Source: Paenibacillus xerothermodurans (GTDB taxonomy: Bacteria; Bacillota; Bacilli; Paenibacillales; NBRC-103111). Taken from it: DNA of 64,000 nt. Location: contig NZ_NHRJ02000017.1 in the NCBI RefSeq assembly GCF_002220865.2, positions 1 through 64,000 on the forward strand, read 5' to 3'. Under the pieces are notes generated by a model. That model was not told the origin of the DNA and ran no database searches. It saw only the letters and a program-made list of their open reading frames with translations. How positions within the stretch are numbered: position 1 is the first letter of the stretch; each line of letters begins with the position of its first letter. A program made the position numbers and the translations under genes. Positions 24,838 to 33,780 of this stretch are shown here, one piece after another.

Positions 24838-26541
24838 TTATTGGTCGACCCGGCTCATCACTTCATCTACGAGCGAACGCAGGGCGGCCGAGGCGGCATC
24901 CGCTGAATCACCACGCACCGCAAAATATACTTTAATTTTCGGTTCCGTGCCAGAGGGACGCAAGCAGAACCATGAGTCGTCCGCCAGTGTATATTTTAGT
25001 ACGTTTTCTGTGGGCAACCCATAGAGGCCTTGGGCAAAATCCTCCACTTTGGTCACCTTATGTCCATTAATCGACACCGGCGGATGGCTGCGCCATTGTT
25101 CCATGATGGCTTTGATTTTCTCTACCCCATCCTTGCCCTTCATTGTCCGGGATTCAAGCTGCTCCAAGAAATGGCCGTGACGGTCATACAGTTCTTGCAG
25201 CACTTGGTAGAGGTTTTTCCCCTGGCTCTTATAGTAGGCGGCGGCTTCACAAATCAACATGGATGCGATCACCGCGTCTTTATCGCGTGCGTAGTCACCC
25301 GCCAGGTAGCCGTAACTCTCTTCATAACCGAACAGGAACTGTGCTTCCTTGGTAGTTTCAAATTGAGTCATCTTCTCGCCGATGTACTTGAACCCGGTGA
25401 GTGTGTTCAATGTATCTACCCCGTAATGCGCAGCTACTGCGGCCCCCATCTCGCTGGTAACGATAGTCTTGATGACTACACCCCGCTCCGGCAGAGCACC
25501 ACGCTGTTTTAAACTACCTAGCAAATAGTCAATCATGATAGCACCGGACTGGTTACCGGTCAATACGAAATATTCTCCATTGTCATCCTTCACCACGGCA
25601 CCCATGCGGTCGCAGTCAGGGTCGGTGCCAATGATAATGTCGGCATCAACTTCTTTGGCCAGCAGCATTGCGAGCGCAAAAGCCTCTTTTTCTTCGGGGT
25701 TCGGCGATTTCACAGTGGAAAAGTTGGCGTCCGGCAGCTCTTGCTCGTCTACCACATGGACCTGGCTCACACCAATGTTTTTCAGCGCTGCACGCACCGA
25801 CAGATTGCCTGCCCCATGCAGAGGAGTGTAAACTACGCGGAAATCACCGCTCATTTCCCTTACCACATCAGAATGCAGACTGACCGCGGTGACCGCCCGC
25901 ATGTACTGCACATCCAGCGCGTCACCGATCCAAAGCAGCAGACCTTTCGCTTCAGCGTCCGCTCTCTTCTCCCGCTTTACATCTGCGAACGACTGGACCT
26001 TCCCTATTTCTGCAATAACCTGTTTAGCCTGATGCGGCACCAATTGTCCCCCGTCCGAGCCATACACTTTGTAACCGTTATACTCCGGAGGATTATGGCT
26101 GGCTGTTATCACGATACCCGCGTCCGCCTTCAACGCTCTCACGGAAAAGGATAGCTCAGGCGTCGGGCGCAGCGATTCAAACACGTAGGCTCTAATGCCG
26201 TTGCCTGCCAGTACTTTAGCAGCTTCGAGAGCGAACTCTGGGGATTGATGGCGGGAATCGTAAGCGATAACGACAGATGGATCGGATTTTGCGGTGTTGT
26301 TAACATATTGTGCGAGTCCCTGGGTTGCTCGTGCAACCGTGTAGAGATTGATGCGATTTGTCCCGGCGCCAATTACGCCGCGCAGTCCGCCTGTGCCGAA
26401 CTCGAGATCGCGGTAGAACCGGTCTTCGATTTCTTTTGGCTGGTCTGCAATCTGTTTTAACTCATTCTTTGTATTAGCATCAATAGCCGAGTCATTCAGC
26501 CACAGCTGATATTGCTCTTGCGCGCGGATTTCCGTACTCAT
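24838..26541 (-). CDS. pgcA: Alpha-phosphoglucomutase/phosphomannomutase (PgcA type)
   Basis: The enzyme interconverts hexose 1- and 6-phosphates, feeding UDP-glucose and wall or capsule sugars. The 567-residue protein has the four-domain architecture: substrate-phosphate serine loop TASHNPPEYNGYKVYGSDGG, Mg loop DPDCDRMG, sugar loop GYEESYGY and phosphate loop RPSGTEPKIKVYFAV. ATG 26541 is chosen, about 9 bases after AAAGGG. It is the first gene of the stretch leading to DUF5693-csaB-tagA, only 16 bp before the DUF5693 start. Whether it prefers glucose or mannose phosphate cannot be read from the sequence. Confidence 0.92.
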   Translation of the reverse strand: MSTEIRAQEQYQLWLNDSAIDANTKNELKQIADQPKEIEDRFYRDLEFGTGGLRGVIGAGTNRINLYTVARATQGLAQYVNNTAKSDPSVVIAYDSRHQSPEFALEAAKVLAGNGIRAYVFESLRPTPELSFSVRALKADAGIVITASHNPPEYNGYKVYGSDGGQLVPHQAKQVIAEIGKVQSFADVKREKRADAEAKGLLLWIGDALDVQYMRAVTAVSLHSDVVREMSGDFRVVYTPLHGAGNLSVRAALKNIGVSQVHVVDEQELPDANFSTVKSPNPEEKEAFALAMLLAKEVDADIIIGTDPDCDRMGAVVKDDNGEYFVLTGNQSGAIMIDYLLGSLKQRGALPERGVVIKTIVTSEMGAAVAAHYGVDTLNTLTGFKYIGEKMTQFETTKEAQFLFGYEESYGYLAGDYARDKDAVIASMLICEAAAYYKSQGKNLYQVLQELYDRHGHFLEQLESRTMKGKDGVEKIKAIMEQWRSHPPVSINGHKVTKVEDFAQGLYGLPTENVLKYTLADDSWFCLRPSGTEPKIKVYFAVRGDSADAASAALRSLVDEVMSRVDQ

Positions 26542-26646
26542 ATGGTCCATCCCTTTCTCATCTGCATAAATATTAAAAATCATACAGGTTGTTACCCAAT
26601 TTTAAAGAGAGGTACAACTCAGAGCCAGCTGGTACATTTGTCCAAG

Positions 26647-27090
26647 CTATTCTTGAGCCTTCTTTGCATCCGTCAGAGCAAACATTAACTCGCCTTCCGC
26701 AACAATTTTATCGCCGACCTTGGCGACTGCCTGACCTTTGCCGATGCTGCCCTTGAAACGGGTAATCGCGAGCTCCAATACCAGCGTATCGCCGGGCACG
26801 ACCTGGCCCCGAAACCGGAAATCATTAATACCCGCGAAGAAGCCCAGCTTGCCCCTATTTTCTTCAACCATCAACATCGCAACCGTTCCCACCTGAGCCA
26901 GTGCTTCTACAATGAGCACACCGGGCATCACAGGATATCCCGGAAAATGACCGGCGAAAAAAGGTTCATTTATCGTTACATTTTTCACACCTACCGCACG
27001 TACACCAGGCTCCACTTCTAATATGCGGTCCACCAGCAAAAAAGGGTACCGGTGGGGTATTATCTCTTGAATTTGCATAGCATCCAACAC
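26647..27090 (-). CDS. fabZ: 3-hydroxyacyl-[ACP] dehydratase FabZ
   Basis: FabZ dehydrates 3-hydroxyacyl-ACP in fatty acid elongation. The 147-residue hot-dog fold protein shows the catalytic His in [12 protein letters not shown] and the Glu in [20 protein letters not shown]. The start is GTG 27090, giving [14 protein letters not shown], close to B. subtilis MLDAQQIQDIIPHR. The 190-bp upstream gap holds a long inverted repeat and a TTAGTA-rich segment. No other fatty-acid gene is near. Confidence 0.96.
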   Translation of the reverse strand: MLDAMQIQEIIPHRYPFLLVDRILEVEPGVRAVGVKNVTINEPFFAGHFPGYPVMPGVLIVEALAQVGTVAMLMVEENRGKLGFFAGINDFRFRGQVVPGDTLVLELAITRFKGSIGKGQAVAKVGDKIVAEGELMFALTDAKKAQE

Positions 27091-27188
27091 CTAAGAATGC
27101 TCCTCCCTCGATTTAGTATAAAATTAGTAAATTCAACTTACACTAGGAATGTCCCTTCATGATCTGCAGTAATGAGGGTTCATATAAG

Positions 27189-27238
27189 GGAGCTTATCGC
27201 CAAGTGCCCAAAGCGGAACCGGCGGTAAGCTCCTTTTT
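27189..27238 (+). terminator. 13-bp inverted repeat in the pgsA-fabZ gap, T tract on the plus strand
   Basis: GGAGCTTATCGCC (27189-27201) pairs with GGCGGTAAGCTCC (27221-27233), and TTTTT follows on the plus strand. There is no plus-strand gene, so it may be a structured leader of fabZ, or the end of an unseen antisense transcript. Confidence 0.45.
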
Positions 27239-27280
27239 GCGGTCCCAAACGGATTAGCACGGAGCACATCCACAGCGGCA

Positions 27281-27811
27281 CTACCGCTGCGAATTTACTT
27301 CGTCATTTCTGTTAAGCCCGGCAAACTGATAAATGTAGATAATCGAAGTCAAAAATGAGATCGCAATCACAATCCAAAGGCACACATGCGCATACGGAAA
27401 TTCGAAAATAATCAATAGAATGGCGAAATAGTACAACACCGTGGTCAGCTTGCCCATCACATTGGCGGGAACCGTTTGCTTGCCGCGGAAATGGAAAATC
27501 GCTGAACCAATAATCATTCCAGCATCACGGAGAAACATGGCAATCGCCGCTTGCCAGGAGATCATCTCCGAGAACACAAGAGAGAGGATGACGGCGATCA
27601 TCATCGTCTTGTCCGCCAACGGATCTAACATTGAGCCAAACTGCGTCACCAAATTACGTGTCCGGGCGATATAACCGTCCAACACGTCGGTGATACCCGC
27701 TAACAATAAAACCAAGAAGGCCGCCTTGACATGGCCCGCACTAAAGACCAACAGGTATACGGGAATGAGCAAAAACCGGCAGACGGTTAATAAATTCGGC
27801 AAATTCCACAT
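27281..27811 (-). CDS. pgsA: CDP-alcohol phosphatidyltransferase (PgsA-like)
   Basis: These membrane enzymes transfer a phosphatidyl group from CDP-diacylglycerol to an alcohol such as glycerol-3-phosphate or a polyol. The 176-residue protein has about five hydrophobic segments and the complete CDP-alcohol motif DGYIARTRN...G...D...D in the first third (DGYIAR, GSMLDPLADK). The start is ATG 27811 (MWNLPNLLTVCRFLL), about 10 bases after GGAGG. PgsA in B. subtilis is 193 residues, so it is a plausible phosphatidylglycerophosphate synthase, though other alcohol acceptors are possible. Confidence 0.9.
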   Translation of the reverse strand: MWNLPNLLTVCRFLLIPVYLLVFSAGHVKAAFLVLLLAGITDVLDGYIARTRNLVTQFGSMLDPLADKTMMIAVILSLVFSEMISWQAAIAMFLRDAGMIIGSAIFHFRGKQTVPANVMGKLTTVLYYFAILLIIFEFPYAHVCLWIVIAISFLTSIIYIYQFAGLNRNDEVNSQR

Positions 27812-27880
27812 AACCTTTCGGTCCTCCCCACGTATTTTGGGCACTCGTGCCACCACTATCATTATAACGTTGTTAATACA

Positions 27881-27905
27881 AAAATAAAACTCCCTCGCAG
27901 GGGAG
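27881..27905 (-). terminator. Terminator of the EpuA-like gene
   Basis: CTCCC (27905-27901) pairs with GGGAG (27894-27890), 6-base loop, followed by TTTTATTTTT on the minus strand. It lies about 20 bp after the stop codon. Confidence 0.82.
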
Positions 27906-27924
27906 CCGCCTGGTGTAACAGTTG

Positions 27925-28143
27925 TTAGTTTTCAGCAAAAATCAGGTCATAGATGTGGCGCCAGGTCTCAATTTGAAAGACCTCATGCATAGGCCGTCTG
28001 CCTAAATACACGTACCCTGTAACTAATCCGGCTACCACGGCCGCGACGCATAAGACCGGCAGCCCGATCCTCGCCAAAAGAACCCATATTCTTCGTCTGC
28101 GTTTCTTGGGCGGCCTCGACTTGCCAGCTTCTGTTTCGGTCAT
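27925..28143 (-). CDS. EpuA-like small membrane protein
   Basis: The 72-residue protein has a basic start (KKRRRR), one membrane helix (IGLPVLCVAAVVAGLVTGYVYLG) and a short external tail (PMHEVFQIETWRHIYDLIF). The tail matches the EpuA family, whose members are often labelled 'RNA polymerase subunit beta' without basis. No function is known. It is the last gene after flhP, 31 bp after its stop, and ends at a terminator. Confidence 0.8.
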   Translation of the reverse strand: MTETEAGKSRPPKKRRRRIWVLLARIGLPVLCVAAVVAGLVTGYVYLGRRPMHEVFQIETWRHIYDLIFAEN

Positions 28144-28174
28144 GCTTTTCAGTACCTCGCTTTAAGGGTTCGCG

Positions 28175-29008
28175 CTAGCTATTACGTAAGTTGTTCGCGA
28201 TTCCCATCATCGTCTCCGACGAAGTCACGGCTCGCGCATTCAACTGAAAGGCGCGCTGCACTTGCAGTAGATCCGTCATTTCATCGGCCAGGTTGACGTT
28301 AGATTGTTCTACGAAGCCTTGTTTTACCGTGATAGGAGTCTCCGCATTGTTAGCCGCTGGCTGCAGCACGTCCGGGTTTGCAATGCCCCCCGCCAGGGTG
28401 TATTGGTTATTGCCCAGCGGCTGCAACAGCTGCGGCCGTAGTACACGCATCAGCTTTAACTGTCCAGCCTGTACCGGGGCGGCTGTCTTATCGGCGTCGT
28501 TAAACGCCAAAATGGTACCGTCGGACTGAATCTGAATGCGATGGTCCACCGGTATTCGAATGGGGTCGTCGTTAACGCCGATCACCGTGCCGCCATCTTT
28601 GGTGGTCAATACCATGTTCGTCGGATCCGTGTCCGGGCGCAGGTCGAACGAGCCGTCTCGGGTGTACACTGGGGCACTGCCATCTGCGCTCGCAATTTCA
28701 AACAGCCCGTTGCCCTCTATGGCGACATCCAGTGGATTGTCGGAAGCTGCGAGGGAGCCCTGCGCCATATCCATTTGGGCCTGCACCAGTCTTGAGCCCC
28801 AGCCGTGATTATACCCCAGTGGCGATAGACGCCCTTGCTGCTGAAAGCTCATCGGCTGCTGCTTCACGCTGGTCAACACATCCTGGAACGAAGCGTCCAT
28901 TCTCTTATAACCGGCAGTATTGATATTCGCAATATTATTTGACAACATATCCAGCTTGCGCTGAAGAGCGTGCATTGATACAGAAGCAGTAATTAAAGAA
29001 TTATTCAT
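28175..29008 (-). CDS. flhP: Flagellar hook-basal body protein FlhP
   Basis: FlhP is a rod-type (FlgF/FlgG-like) protein needed for the late steps of the flagellar rod. The 277-residue protein has the rod-family N-terminal motif LSNNIANINTAGYKRMD and the C-terminal signature VEQSNVNLADEMTDLLQVQRAFQLNARAV. ATG 29008 follows GGGAGG at the usual distance. The order mbl-flhO-flhP is that of B. subtilis, so this downstream copy is assigned flhP. It is not part of the main fla/che operon. Confidence 0.93.
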   Translation of the reverse strand: MNNSLITASVSMHALQRKLDMLSNNIANINTAGYKRMDASFQDVLTSVKQQPMSFQQQGRLSPLGYNHGWGSRLVQAQMDMAQGSLAASDNPLDVAIEGNGLFEIASADGSAPVYTRDGSFDLRPDTDPTNMVLTTKDGGTVIGVNDDPIRIPVDHRIQIQSDGTILAFNDADKTAAPVQAGQLKLMRVLRPQLLQPLGNNQYTLAGGIANPDVLQPAANNAETPITVKQGFVEQSNVNLADEMTDLLQVQRAFQLNARAVTSSETMMGIANNLRNS

Positions 29009-29067
29009 GTTGTTCCTCCCACACGCTTTGCCGAGCAAAACGGGCTTGTACAATTAGCATCATGTTG

Positions 29068-29967
29068 TTATATACGACCCACATCGTTCACTGCTTTTTC
29101 CATACTGCGGTCGTAAAATTGTACGACTTTTTGGTTGGCCTCGTAAGCCTTGAGTGCAGTCATCATATCAACCATAGATTGAGCTGCATCCACATTCGAG
29201 CGCTCTACAAATCCTTGTCGAACTTCGACAATGTCCTCAGCATTGATTTCAGCCGCCAGACCCTCCTCGCCGGGATTAAGCCGATACACGCCATTACCCT
29301 CACGAACCAGGCGATCCGGATCCTCAATTCGAGTGATCAATAAGCTAACTGGCTGATTGTTGGCGTCCGTTATAGGTGTACCGTCCAAATTCAACAGTGC
29401 GCCCCGGCTGTTGATACGGAAATCAGTGATAGGCTCTCCGGTGCCACTTGCACGCAATATGATGGGTTGTCCATCGCCGCCCAACACAGGGTAACCATCT
29501 CCGGTGATCAGCTGTCCTCCTTCAGTGGCGGAAAATTTACCGTTTAGAGTATAGCTTTGCCCACCTTCGCCATTAGCAACTGTGAAGAATGCCTGCGGTT
29601 GAACTATCGTTTCACCATCTGGCCCAACGGACTTACCGGATTCATCGAATAGCACACCGGGAACTTGCAGGTTAGAAATAAGAGCAAAATCAAATGGATT
29701 GTTCGTTTGCTGCAGATCTCCCTGCTTGCGAACTGCGACATTCTCCTCGGCCATGACTCCTGTGTTCAGGCGGCCGACCGGCACGCTGACCGACTCACCC
29801 CTGCCGTTACCGATACGGGCAATTAGCATTTCCGGAAAGGACCGACTGATGGCATTACCCGCTTTAAATCCCGGTGTATTGACATTGGCCATGTTATTCG
29901 TCACGATGTCGTGTTTGCGCTGCTGTGAAATCATGCCCGACGCTGCAGTATATAGACCTCTTAACAT
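29068..29967 (-). CDS. flhO: Flagellar hook-basal body protein FlhO
   Basis: FlhO is a rod-type protein (FlgF/FlgG-like) made after mbl. The 299-residue protein has the start MLRGLYTAASGMISQQRKHD, the motif VTNNMANVNTPGFKAGN, and the C-terminal VERSNVDAAQSMVDMMTALKAYEANQKVVQFYD. The length and the position after mbl match B. subtilis flhO. ATG 29967 sits 51 bp after the mbl stop; GGGAGGG provides the ribosome site. Confidence 0.94.
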   Translation of the reverse strand: MLRGLYTAASGMISQQRKHDIVTNNMANVNTPGFKAGNAISRSFPEMLIARIGNGRGESVSVPVGRLNTGVMAEENVAVRKQGDLQQTNNPFDFALISNLQVPGVLFDESGKSVGPDGETIVQPQAFFTVANGEGGQSYTLNGKFSATEGGQLITGDGYPVLGGDGQPIILRASGTGEPITDFRINSRGALLNLDGTPITDANNQPVSLLITRIEDPDRLVREGNGVYRLNPGEEGLAAEINAEDIVEVRQGFVERSNVDAAQSMVDMMTALKAYEANQKVVQFYDRSMEKAVNDVGRI

Positions 29968-30017
29968 AAACTAGAAAACCCTCCCAGGGCCGATGTTGTT
30001 GTTTGGTAAACGACTAC

Positions 30018-31016
30018 TTAAATTTTCCGCTTTGGTAACTTTTCCAGGTTGTCCAACATAATTCCGGTACCGTTGACCACAGAATGCATGGGATCGTCCG
30101 CGATCAATACCGGCACTTTCAGCTCGTCCGCCAACAACTGGTCTATTCCGTGCAGCAGAGCTCCACCGCCTGTCAAGATGACTCCCCGATCAATGATGTC
30201 GGCGGATAGCTCTGGTGGCGTGTGTTCGAGGACGCTCTTGGCTGATGCAACGATGGACGCTACCGGATCACTTAGTGCCTCTTGTATCTCTTTAGAATTT
30301 ATGGATATCGTCAGAGGCAGTCCGCTGACCATGTCTCGGCCGCGGATATCCATCGTTTCGCTCCGTCCGTCCGGGTATACTGTGCCAATCTTCATTTTAA
30401 TATCTTCCGATGTCCGTTCGCCGATCAACAATTTATATTTATCTTTGATGTACTTCATTATGGATGAATCGAACTTGTCCCCCGCGATTTTAATAGAAGA
30501 GGAGGTGACGATGTCGCCCATAGATAAAACGGCCACATCCGTCGTGCCTCCACCGATATCTACAACCATATTACCGCTTGGCTGGAATATATCCATCCCC
30601 GCACCGATAGCTGCAGCCTTGGGCTCCTCCACCAAAAATACCTCGCGAGCCCCGCTTCGTTCGGCTGCTTCACGTATCGCTTTTTGTTCAACGGAGGTTA
30701 TATTAGTAGGAGCGCAAATGAGGATTCTTGGATGACTGTACCACTGCTTGCCTCCTACCTTGTTAATGAAATACTTCAACATCATTTCAGTAATGTCAAA
30801 GTCGGCGATTACACCATCCTTGAGCGGGCGGATCGCTATGATGTTGCCCGGTGTACGGCCGACCATACGGAAGGCTTCCACGCCAACAGCGAGCACCTTT
30901 TTCGTATCGCTTTCAATCGCGACTACGGAGGGCTCATCCAGCACAACCCCACGCCCCCTGACATGGATCAGCACATTCGCCGTGCCCAAATCGATGCCAA
31001 TATCCTTACTCAACAT
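30018..31016 (-). CDS. mbl: Rod-shape protein Mbl (MreB family)
   Basis: Mbl is a bacterial actin homologue that organises wall synthesis along the cell cylinder. The 332-residue protein has the actin-fold phosphate loops DIGIDLGTANVLIHV and VVDIGGGTTDVAVLS, and adenosine motif GVILTGGGALLHGIDQLL. The order spoIIID-mbl-flhO matches B. subtilis, hence mbl rather than mreB or mreBH. ATG 31016 follows GGGAGG. An AT-rich 188-bp gap precedes it, where I see no convincing promoter, though a short hairpin (AGGCTG/CAGCCT) follows spoIIID. Confidence 0.96.
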   Translation of the reverse strand: MLSKDIGIDLGTANVLIHVRGRGVVLDEPSVVAIESDTKKVLAVGVEAFRMVGRTPGNIIAIRPLKDGVIADFDITEMMLKYFINKVGGKQWYSHPRILICAPTNITSVEQKAIREAAERSGAREVFLVEEPKAAAIGAGMDIFQPSGNMVVDIGGGTTDVAVLSMGDIVTSSSIKIAGDKFDSSIMKYIKDKYKLLIGERTSEDIKMKIGTVYPDGRSETMDIRGRDMVSGLPLTISINSKEIQEALSDPVASIVASAKSVLEHTPPELSADIIDRGVILTGGGALLHGIDQLLADELKVPVLIADDPMHSVVNGTGIMLDNLEKLPKRKI

Positions 31017-31205
31017 TGAAAATTTCCTCCCAACAACAACCGTCCATTCTCAATTAAGAAGCGGTACCTAATTTCAATCATTTATAAGGTAAATTCGCTA
31101 TATATTTGCAAATTCCTCTTTATACCTATCTTTTTTTTCGACAAATAGCGCTTCCTGCGTCATTCGATACGGTGAGGGAGCTTGACACGAGGCTGTTTCA
31201 GCCTA

Positions 31206-31493
31206 TTACTTGACGGTCACGAGCTTATCTTGCGTTTTGGGACTGCGGGTTTTCCGATATTTGATCTTGGTCGCTTCCCCTCCGCGCAGGTGACGAATCG
31301 ACTTATGATACTCCAAAATATGTTTCACTTGATTAGCCAAGTCCGGATTGATCTCGGGTAATCGTTCGGTCAGATCCTTATGCACCGTGCTCTTGGAAAC
31401 GCCGAATTCTTTTGCGATTGTGCGAACCGTGTGCTTTGTTTCCACCAGGCATCGGCCGATTTTGATGGTTCGCTCTTTGATGTAATCGTGCAA
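31206..31493 (-). CDS. spoIIID: Sporulation transcription factor SpoIIID
   Basis: SpoIIID is a mother-cell DNA-binding protein that activates or represses many sigma-E genes. The 95-residue protein is near-identical to the B. subtilis one across HDYIKERTIKIGRCLVETK, AKEFGVSKSTVHKDLTERL (helix-turn-helix), PEINPDLANQVKHILEYHK and HLRGGEATKIKY. The start is TTG 31493 (first residue Met in the alignment MHDYIKER), 8 bases after GGGAGG. A sigma-E promoter precedes it by about 35 bp. Confidence 0.97.
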   Translation of the reverse strand: MHDYIKERTIKIGRCLVETKHTVRTIAKEFGVSKSTVHKDLTERLPEINPDLANQVKHILEYHKSIRHLRGGEATKIKYRKTRSPKTQDKLVTVK

Positions 31494-31527
31494 TCCCCTC
31501 GCCTCCCTACTCGAGTTAGTTTGGTAC

Positions 31528-31555
31528 ATTATATGAGGGGCGTTTACTTATATTC
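31528..31555 (-). promoter_or_regulatory. Sigma-E promoter of spoIIID
   Basis: GAATATA (31555-31549), 13 bases, CATATAAT (31535-31528), close to the sigma-E consensus. The start near 31520 lies about 27 bp before the TTG start of spoIIID. Confidence 0.7.
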
Positions 31556-31711
31556 TTTGTTTCCAAGCCTGACAAGCCCAACCGCTTACAATTATTTTCA
31601 GGACAAGCGACAAATCCGCGGATAAAATGCCAGGGAAGTTCGCATAAAAAAATGGTCTCACCAGACAAACCATCGATGAACTTCTTCCGGCTGTATAACT
31701 CTTCCCATACG

Positions 31712-31737
31712 AAAAAAAGGAGCGCTCCAGCGCTCCT
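31712..31737 (-). terminator. Terminator of spoIIQ
   Basis: A perfect 8-bp stem (AGGAGCGC, 31737-31730, with 31725-31718), 4-base loop and a T run (31717-31712). It begins 18 bp after the spoIIQ stop. Confidence 0.95.
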
Positions 31738-31755
31738 GATATATTATGTAGATGC

Positions 31756-32493
31756 TTATTCAGTCTCGGCAAAGAACTGCTCCGGATTAACCGATTGTCC
31801 GCCCTCGCCTTGTCTCACTTCGAAGTGCAGATGCACACCTTGCTCTTTTTCCAGCTCGTTACGACCGGCTTTGGCGATCGGATCTCCTTGTTTGACTTCG
31901 GCGTCCTTAGTGACTTTCACTTCCGCGAGACTCTGGTAGACAGTCACCAGTCCGTTGCTATGCGTGATCTCAACCAAGTTACCAACCACAGGATTTTTTT
32001 CAACAGCCGTTACTTTGCCGCTCATTGCCGCCAGCACGTCAAACGTTTGATCGTCAGGCTTTGCAAAATCCATACCCATGTGAGGCGTAAAGGTGTCGCC
32101 ATACTCAACCATTGCAGCTTGTCGTACTTCATTGGAAGCTTTGCTGTCGAAGAACGGCAGTACTACCTCGAGTTCTCCCTTTTCCGCGAATGGCAATTGC
32201 ATTGCTTCAGCAGCGGTGTTCGCTTCGACCGCCTCAGGCTTGCTTACACTCTCAGTTACTGTGGTTTGGTCCTTGTCACCAAGTCCAAGCTCACCGGTGA
32301 AAACCGATTTGCCGGCATCCTGGTAGACCCACATTAACGTTAAGATAATTGCCGCGGCCGCCATGTACGTTGCAGGAAATACCCACTTTTTTGCCAAAAA
32401 CCTTTTCCATGTAAACGTTGTGCTGCTCTGTGCTCCCTCGTTGGATTTAGGAGCTTCTTCCTTGTTCTGTAAATCTTTTTTTTGTTCACTCAT
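31756..32493 (-). CDS. spoIIQ: Forespore engulfment protein SpoIIQ with intact LytM site
   Basis: SpoIIQ is a forespore membrane protein that binds SpoIIIAH across the engulfing septum. The 245-residue protein has an N-terminal acidic tail, one membrane helix (about 38-56), a linker and a C-terminal LytM/M23 domain. The zinc-binding residues look complete: His 138 and Asp 142 in PHMGMD and His 221/His 223 in HLHF. In B. subtilis SpoIIQ the first His is reported lost; here it is kept, as in Clostridium difficile. A sigma-F promoter match precedes the gene. Confidence 0.92.
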   Translation of the reverse strand: MSEQKKDLQNKEEAPKSNEGAQSSTTFTWKRFLAKKWVFPATYMAAAAIILTLMWVYQDAGKSVFTGELGLGDKDQTTVTESVSKPEAVEANTAAEAMQLPFAEKGELEVVLPFFDSKASNEVRQAAMVEYGDTFTPHMGMDFAKPDDQTFDVLAAMSGKVTAVEKNPVVGNLVEITHSNGLVTVYQSLAEVKVTKDAEVKQGDPIAKAGRNELEKEQGVHLHFEVRQGEGGQSVNPEQFFAETE

Positions 32494-32514
32494 AGATTTA
32501 TCACCTCGCTAACC

Positions 32515-32542
32515 ATTGTTGCCACGGATACGAGTTTTATAC
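32515..32542 (-). promoter_or_regulatory. Sigma-F promoter of spoIIQ
   Basis: GTATA (32542-32538), 14 bases, GGCAACAAT (32523-32515), fitting the sigma-F pattern GywTA and GGnrAnAnT. It places spoIIQ under forespore control, as known in other species. Confidence 0.72.
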
Positions 32543-32637
32543 GCGAGGTGCTCTACTTTTACAGACATTTTTTCAAATATTCATATAACATCCAAACAGA
32601 CGCGGCGTAGGCCAATTCGAAAGATCGCAGAGCTCGG

Positions 32638-33681
32638 TTACGAGCCTATTAGACTGGCTGCGCTTTGTATTGCTATACCGGTGTAATAATGTTTGACGAT
32701 TTCCTCCGCGGTCTTGCCTTCCCGGGCCATGCCATTGGCGCCCCACTGGCTCATCCCAACCCCATGACCGTAACCAAACGTGGTGATGATGAGATCTGTT
32801 CCCTTCCAGTTCCATTGAAAATGCGATGAGTTTAACCCGAGCCTTTCCCGAATTTCCCGTCCACTGAACACTTTGCCGCCAACTGTCATTTTTTTGATAC
32901 GCCGCCCTTGGCTGGTCTCCAACACTCGTAAACCGCTGCTTTTGCCCGCCGAAACAGGAATCATCCGGTTGGTTCCCAATCTCCTCTGCAGCTCTTTGGC
33001 GGAAATGCTGACCGTTTCTGCGTAACGTGGTGATAAATGAATATCCCAAGGTGAAGGTACACTCCGCAAATAAGGGATGTACGCATTCCAATAATCTTCC
33101 GAATTCTCCGTGTAGCCGTTGCTGGTTGAAAAAAAGTTCGCCTGAATCGGTTCATCCGCATAGGTTAGTATGAAATCTTCAGTCTCATTCACAGCACGGT
33201 CGAGTTTGTCCGAGTTAGCCGTATACGCATCCGCTCCCCAACGCTGCTTAAGTTCATCATCGCTGACATATGCTTGATGAGCAATCGTGTCAGTGACCCA
33301 GGCACCGGCGACCGGCACGTTGCTAAAATCCTGCTGCACGTATCTTCTAATAATATAGGTTCGAGCAGCCATCGCTTGCGCCTTCATAGCTTCCAATTCG
33401 AACTCTATCGGCATCTCCGCCGCGATTACACCTCTCACGTATTGGTTGAGTTCTAGTCGGACGACCTTTTTTTGTTTCGTCAAGTAAAGAGCGACTTCCA
33501 ATGACGGTGTAGTCTCCGCCTGCTTTCGTTCAATTATCACCGGCGCATCGTCATCGAAAGCAGCAGGCGTGGGGGAGGGCGCGGGCGTATCCTTTTCAAG
33601 AATCGATGGAACGGCCACTATCACCGCTATAAACCCGGACAGGCACGCTGCCACCCATTGAAGTACTTTCTGTTTGTCCAA
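32638..33681 (-). CDS. spoIID: Stage II sporulation protein D (lytic transglycosylase)
   Basis: SpoIID cuts glycan strands at the septum during engulfment, together with SpoIIM and SpoIIP. The 347-residue protein has a short cytoplasmic start (MDKQKVLQWVAA), a membrane anchor (about residues 8-27), and the SpoIID/LytB domain: GVIAAEMPIEFELEAMKAQA holds the catalytic Glu, TSNGYTENSEDYWNAY and GHGVGMSQWGANGMAREGKT follow. Start TTG 33681, 7 bases after GGAGG, fits better than upstream ATGs. It sits between murA and spoIIQ, as in B. subtilis. Confidence 0.95.
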   Translation of the reverse strand: MDKQKVLQWVAACLSGFIAVIVAVPSILEKDTPAPSPTPAAFDDDAPVIIERKQAETTPSLEVALYLTKQKKVVRLELNQYVRGVIAAEMPIEFELEAMKAQAMAARTYIIRRYVQQDFSNVPVAGAWVTDTIAHQAYVSDDELKQRWGADAYTANSDKLDRAVNETEDFILTYADEPIQANFFSTSNGYTENSEDYWNAYIPYLRSVPSPWDIHLSPRYAETVSISAKELQRRLGTNRMIPVSAGKSSGLRVLETSQGRRIKKMTVGGKVFSGREIRERLGLNSSHFQWNWKGTDLIITTFGYGHGVGMSQWGANGMAREGKTAEEIVKHYYTGIAIQSAASLIGS

Positions 33682-33742
33682 ATTGTGTTCCTCCATCATT
33701 CTATCGTGACAGGAAAGTTGCCTGCTCGTTACAGGTAAAACC

Positions 33743-33750
33743 ATGATATG
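33743..33750 (-). promoter_or_regulatory. Possible sigma-E -10 element of spoIID
   Basis: CATATCAT on the minus strand resembles the sigma-E -10 (CATACAnT), about 60 bp before the spoIID start. The -35 (TCTATTC, 13 bases further) is a weak match. Confidence 0.35.
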
Positions 33751-33780
33751 AATGAGAAAGATAGAATAGAACCCGGACAT

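Noticed and set aside
27108-27135. FapR operator before fabZ
   Set aside because: TTAGTA occurs as direct repeats, not as the inverted TTAGTA...TACTAA arrangement FapR needs.
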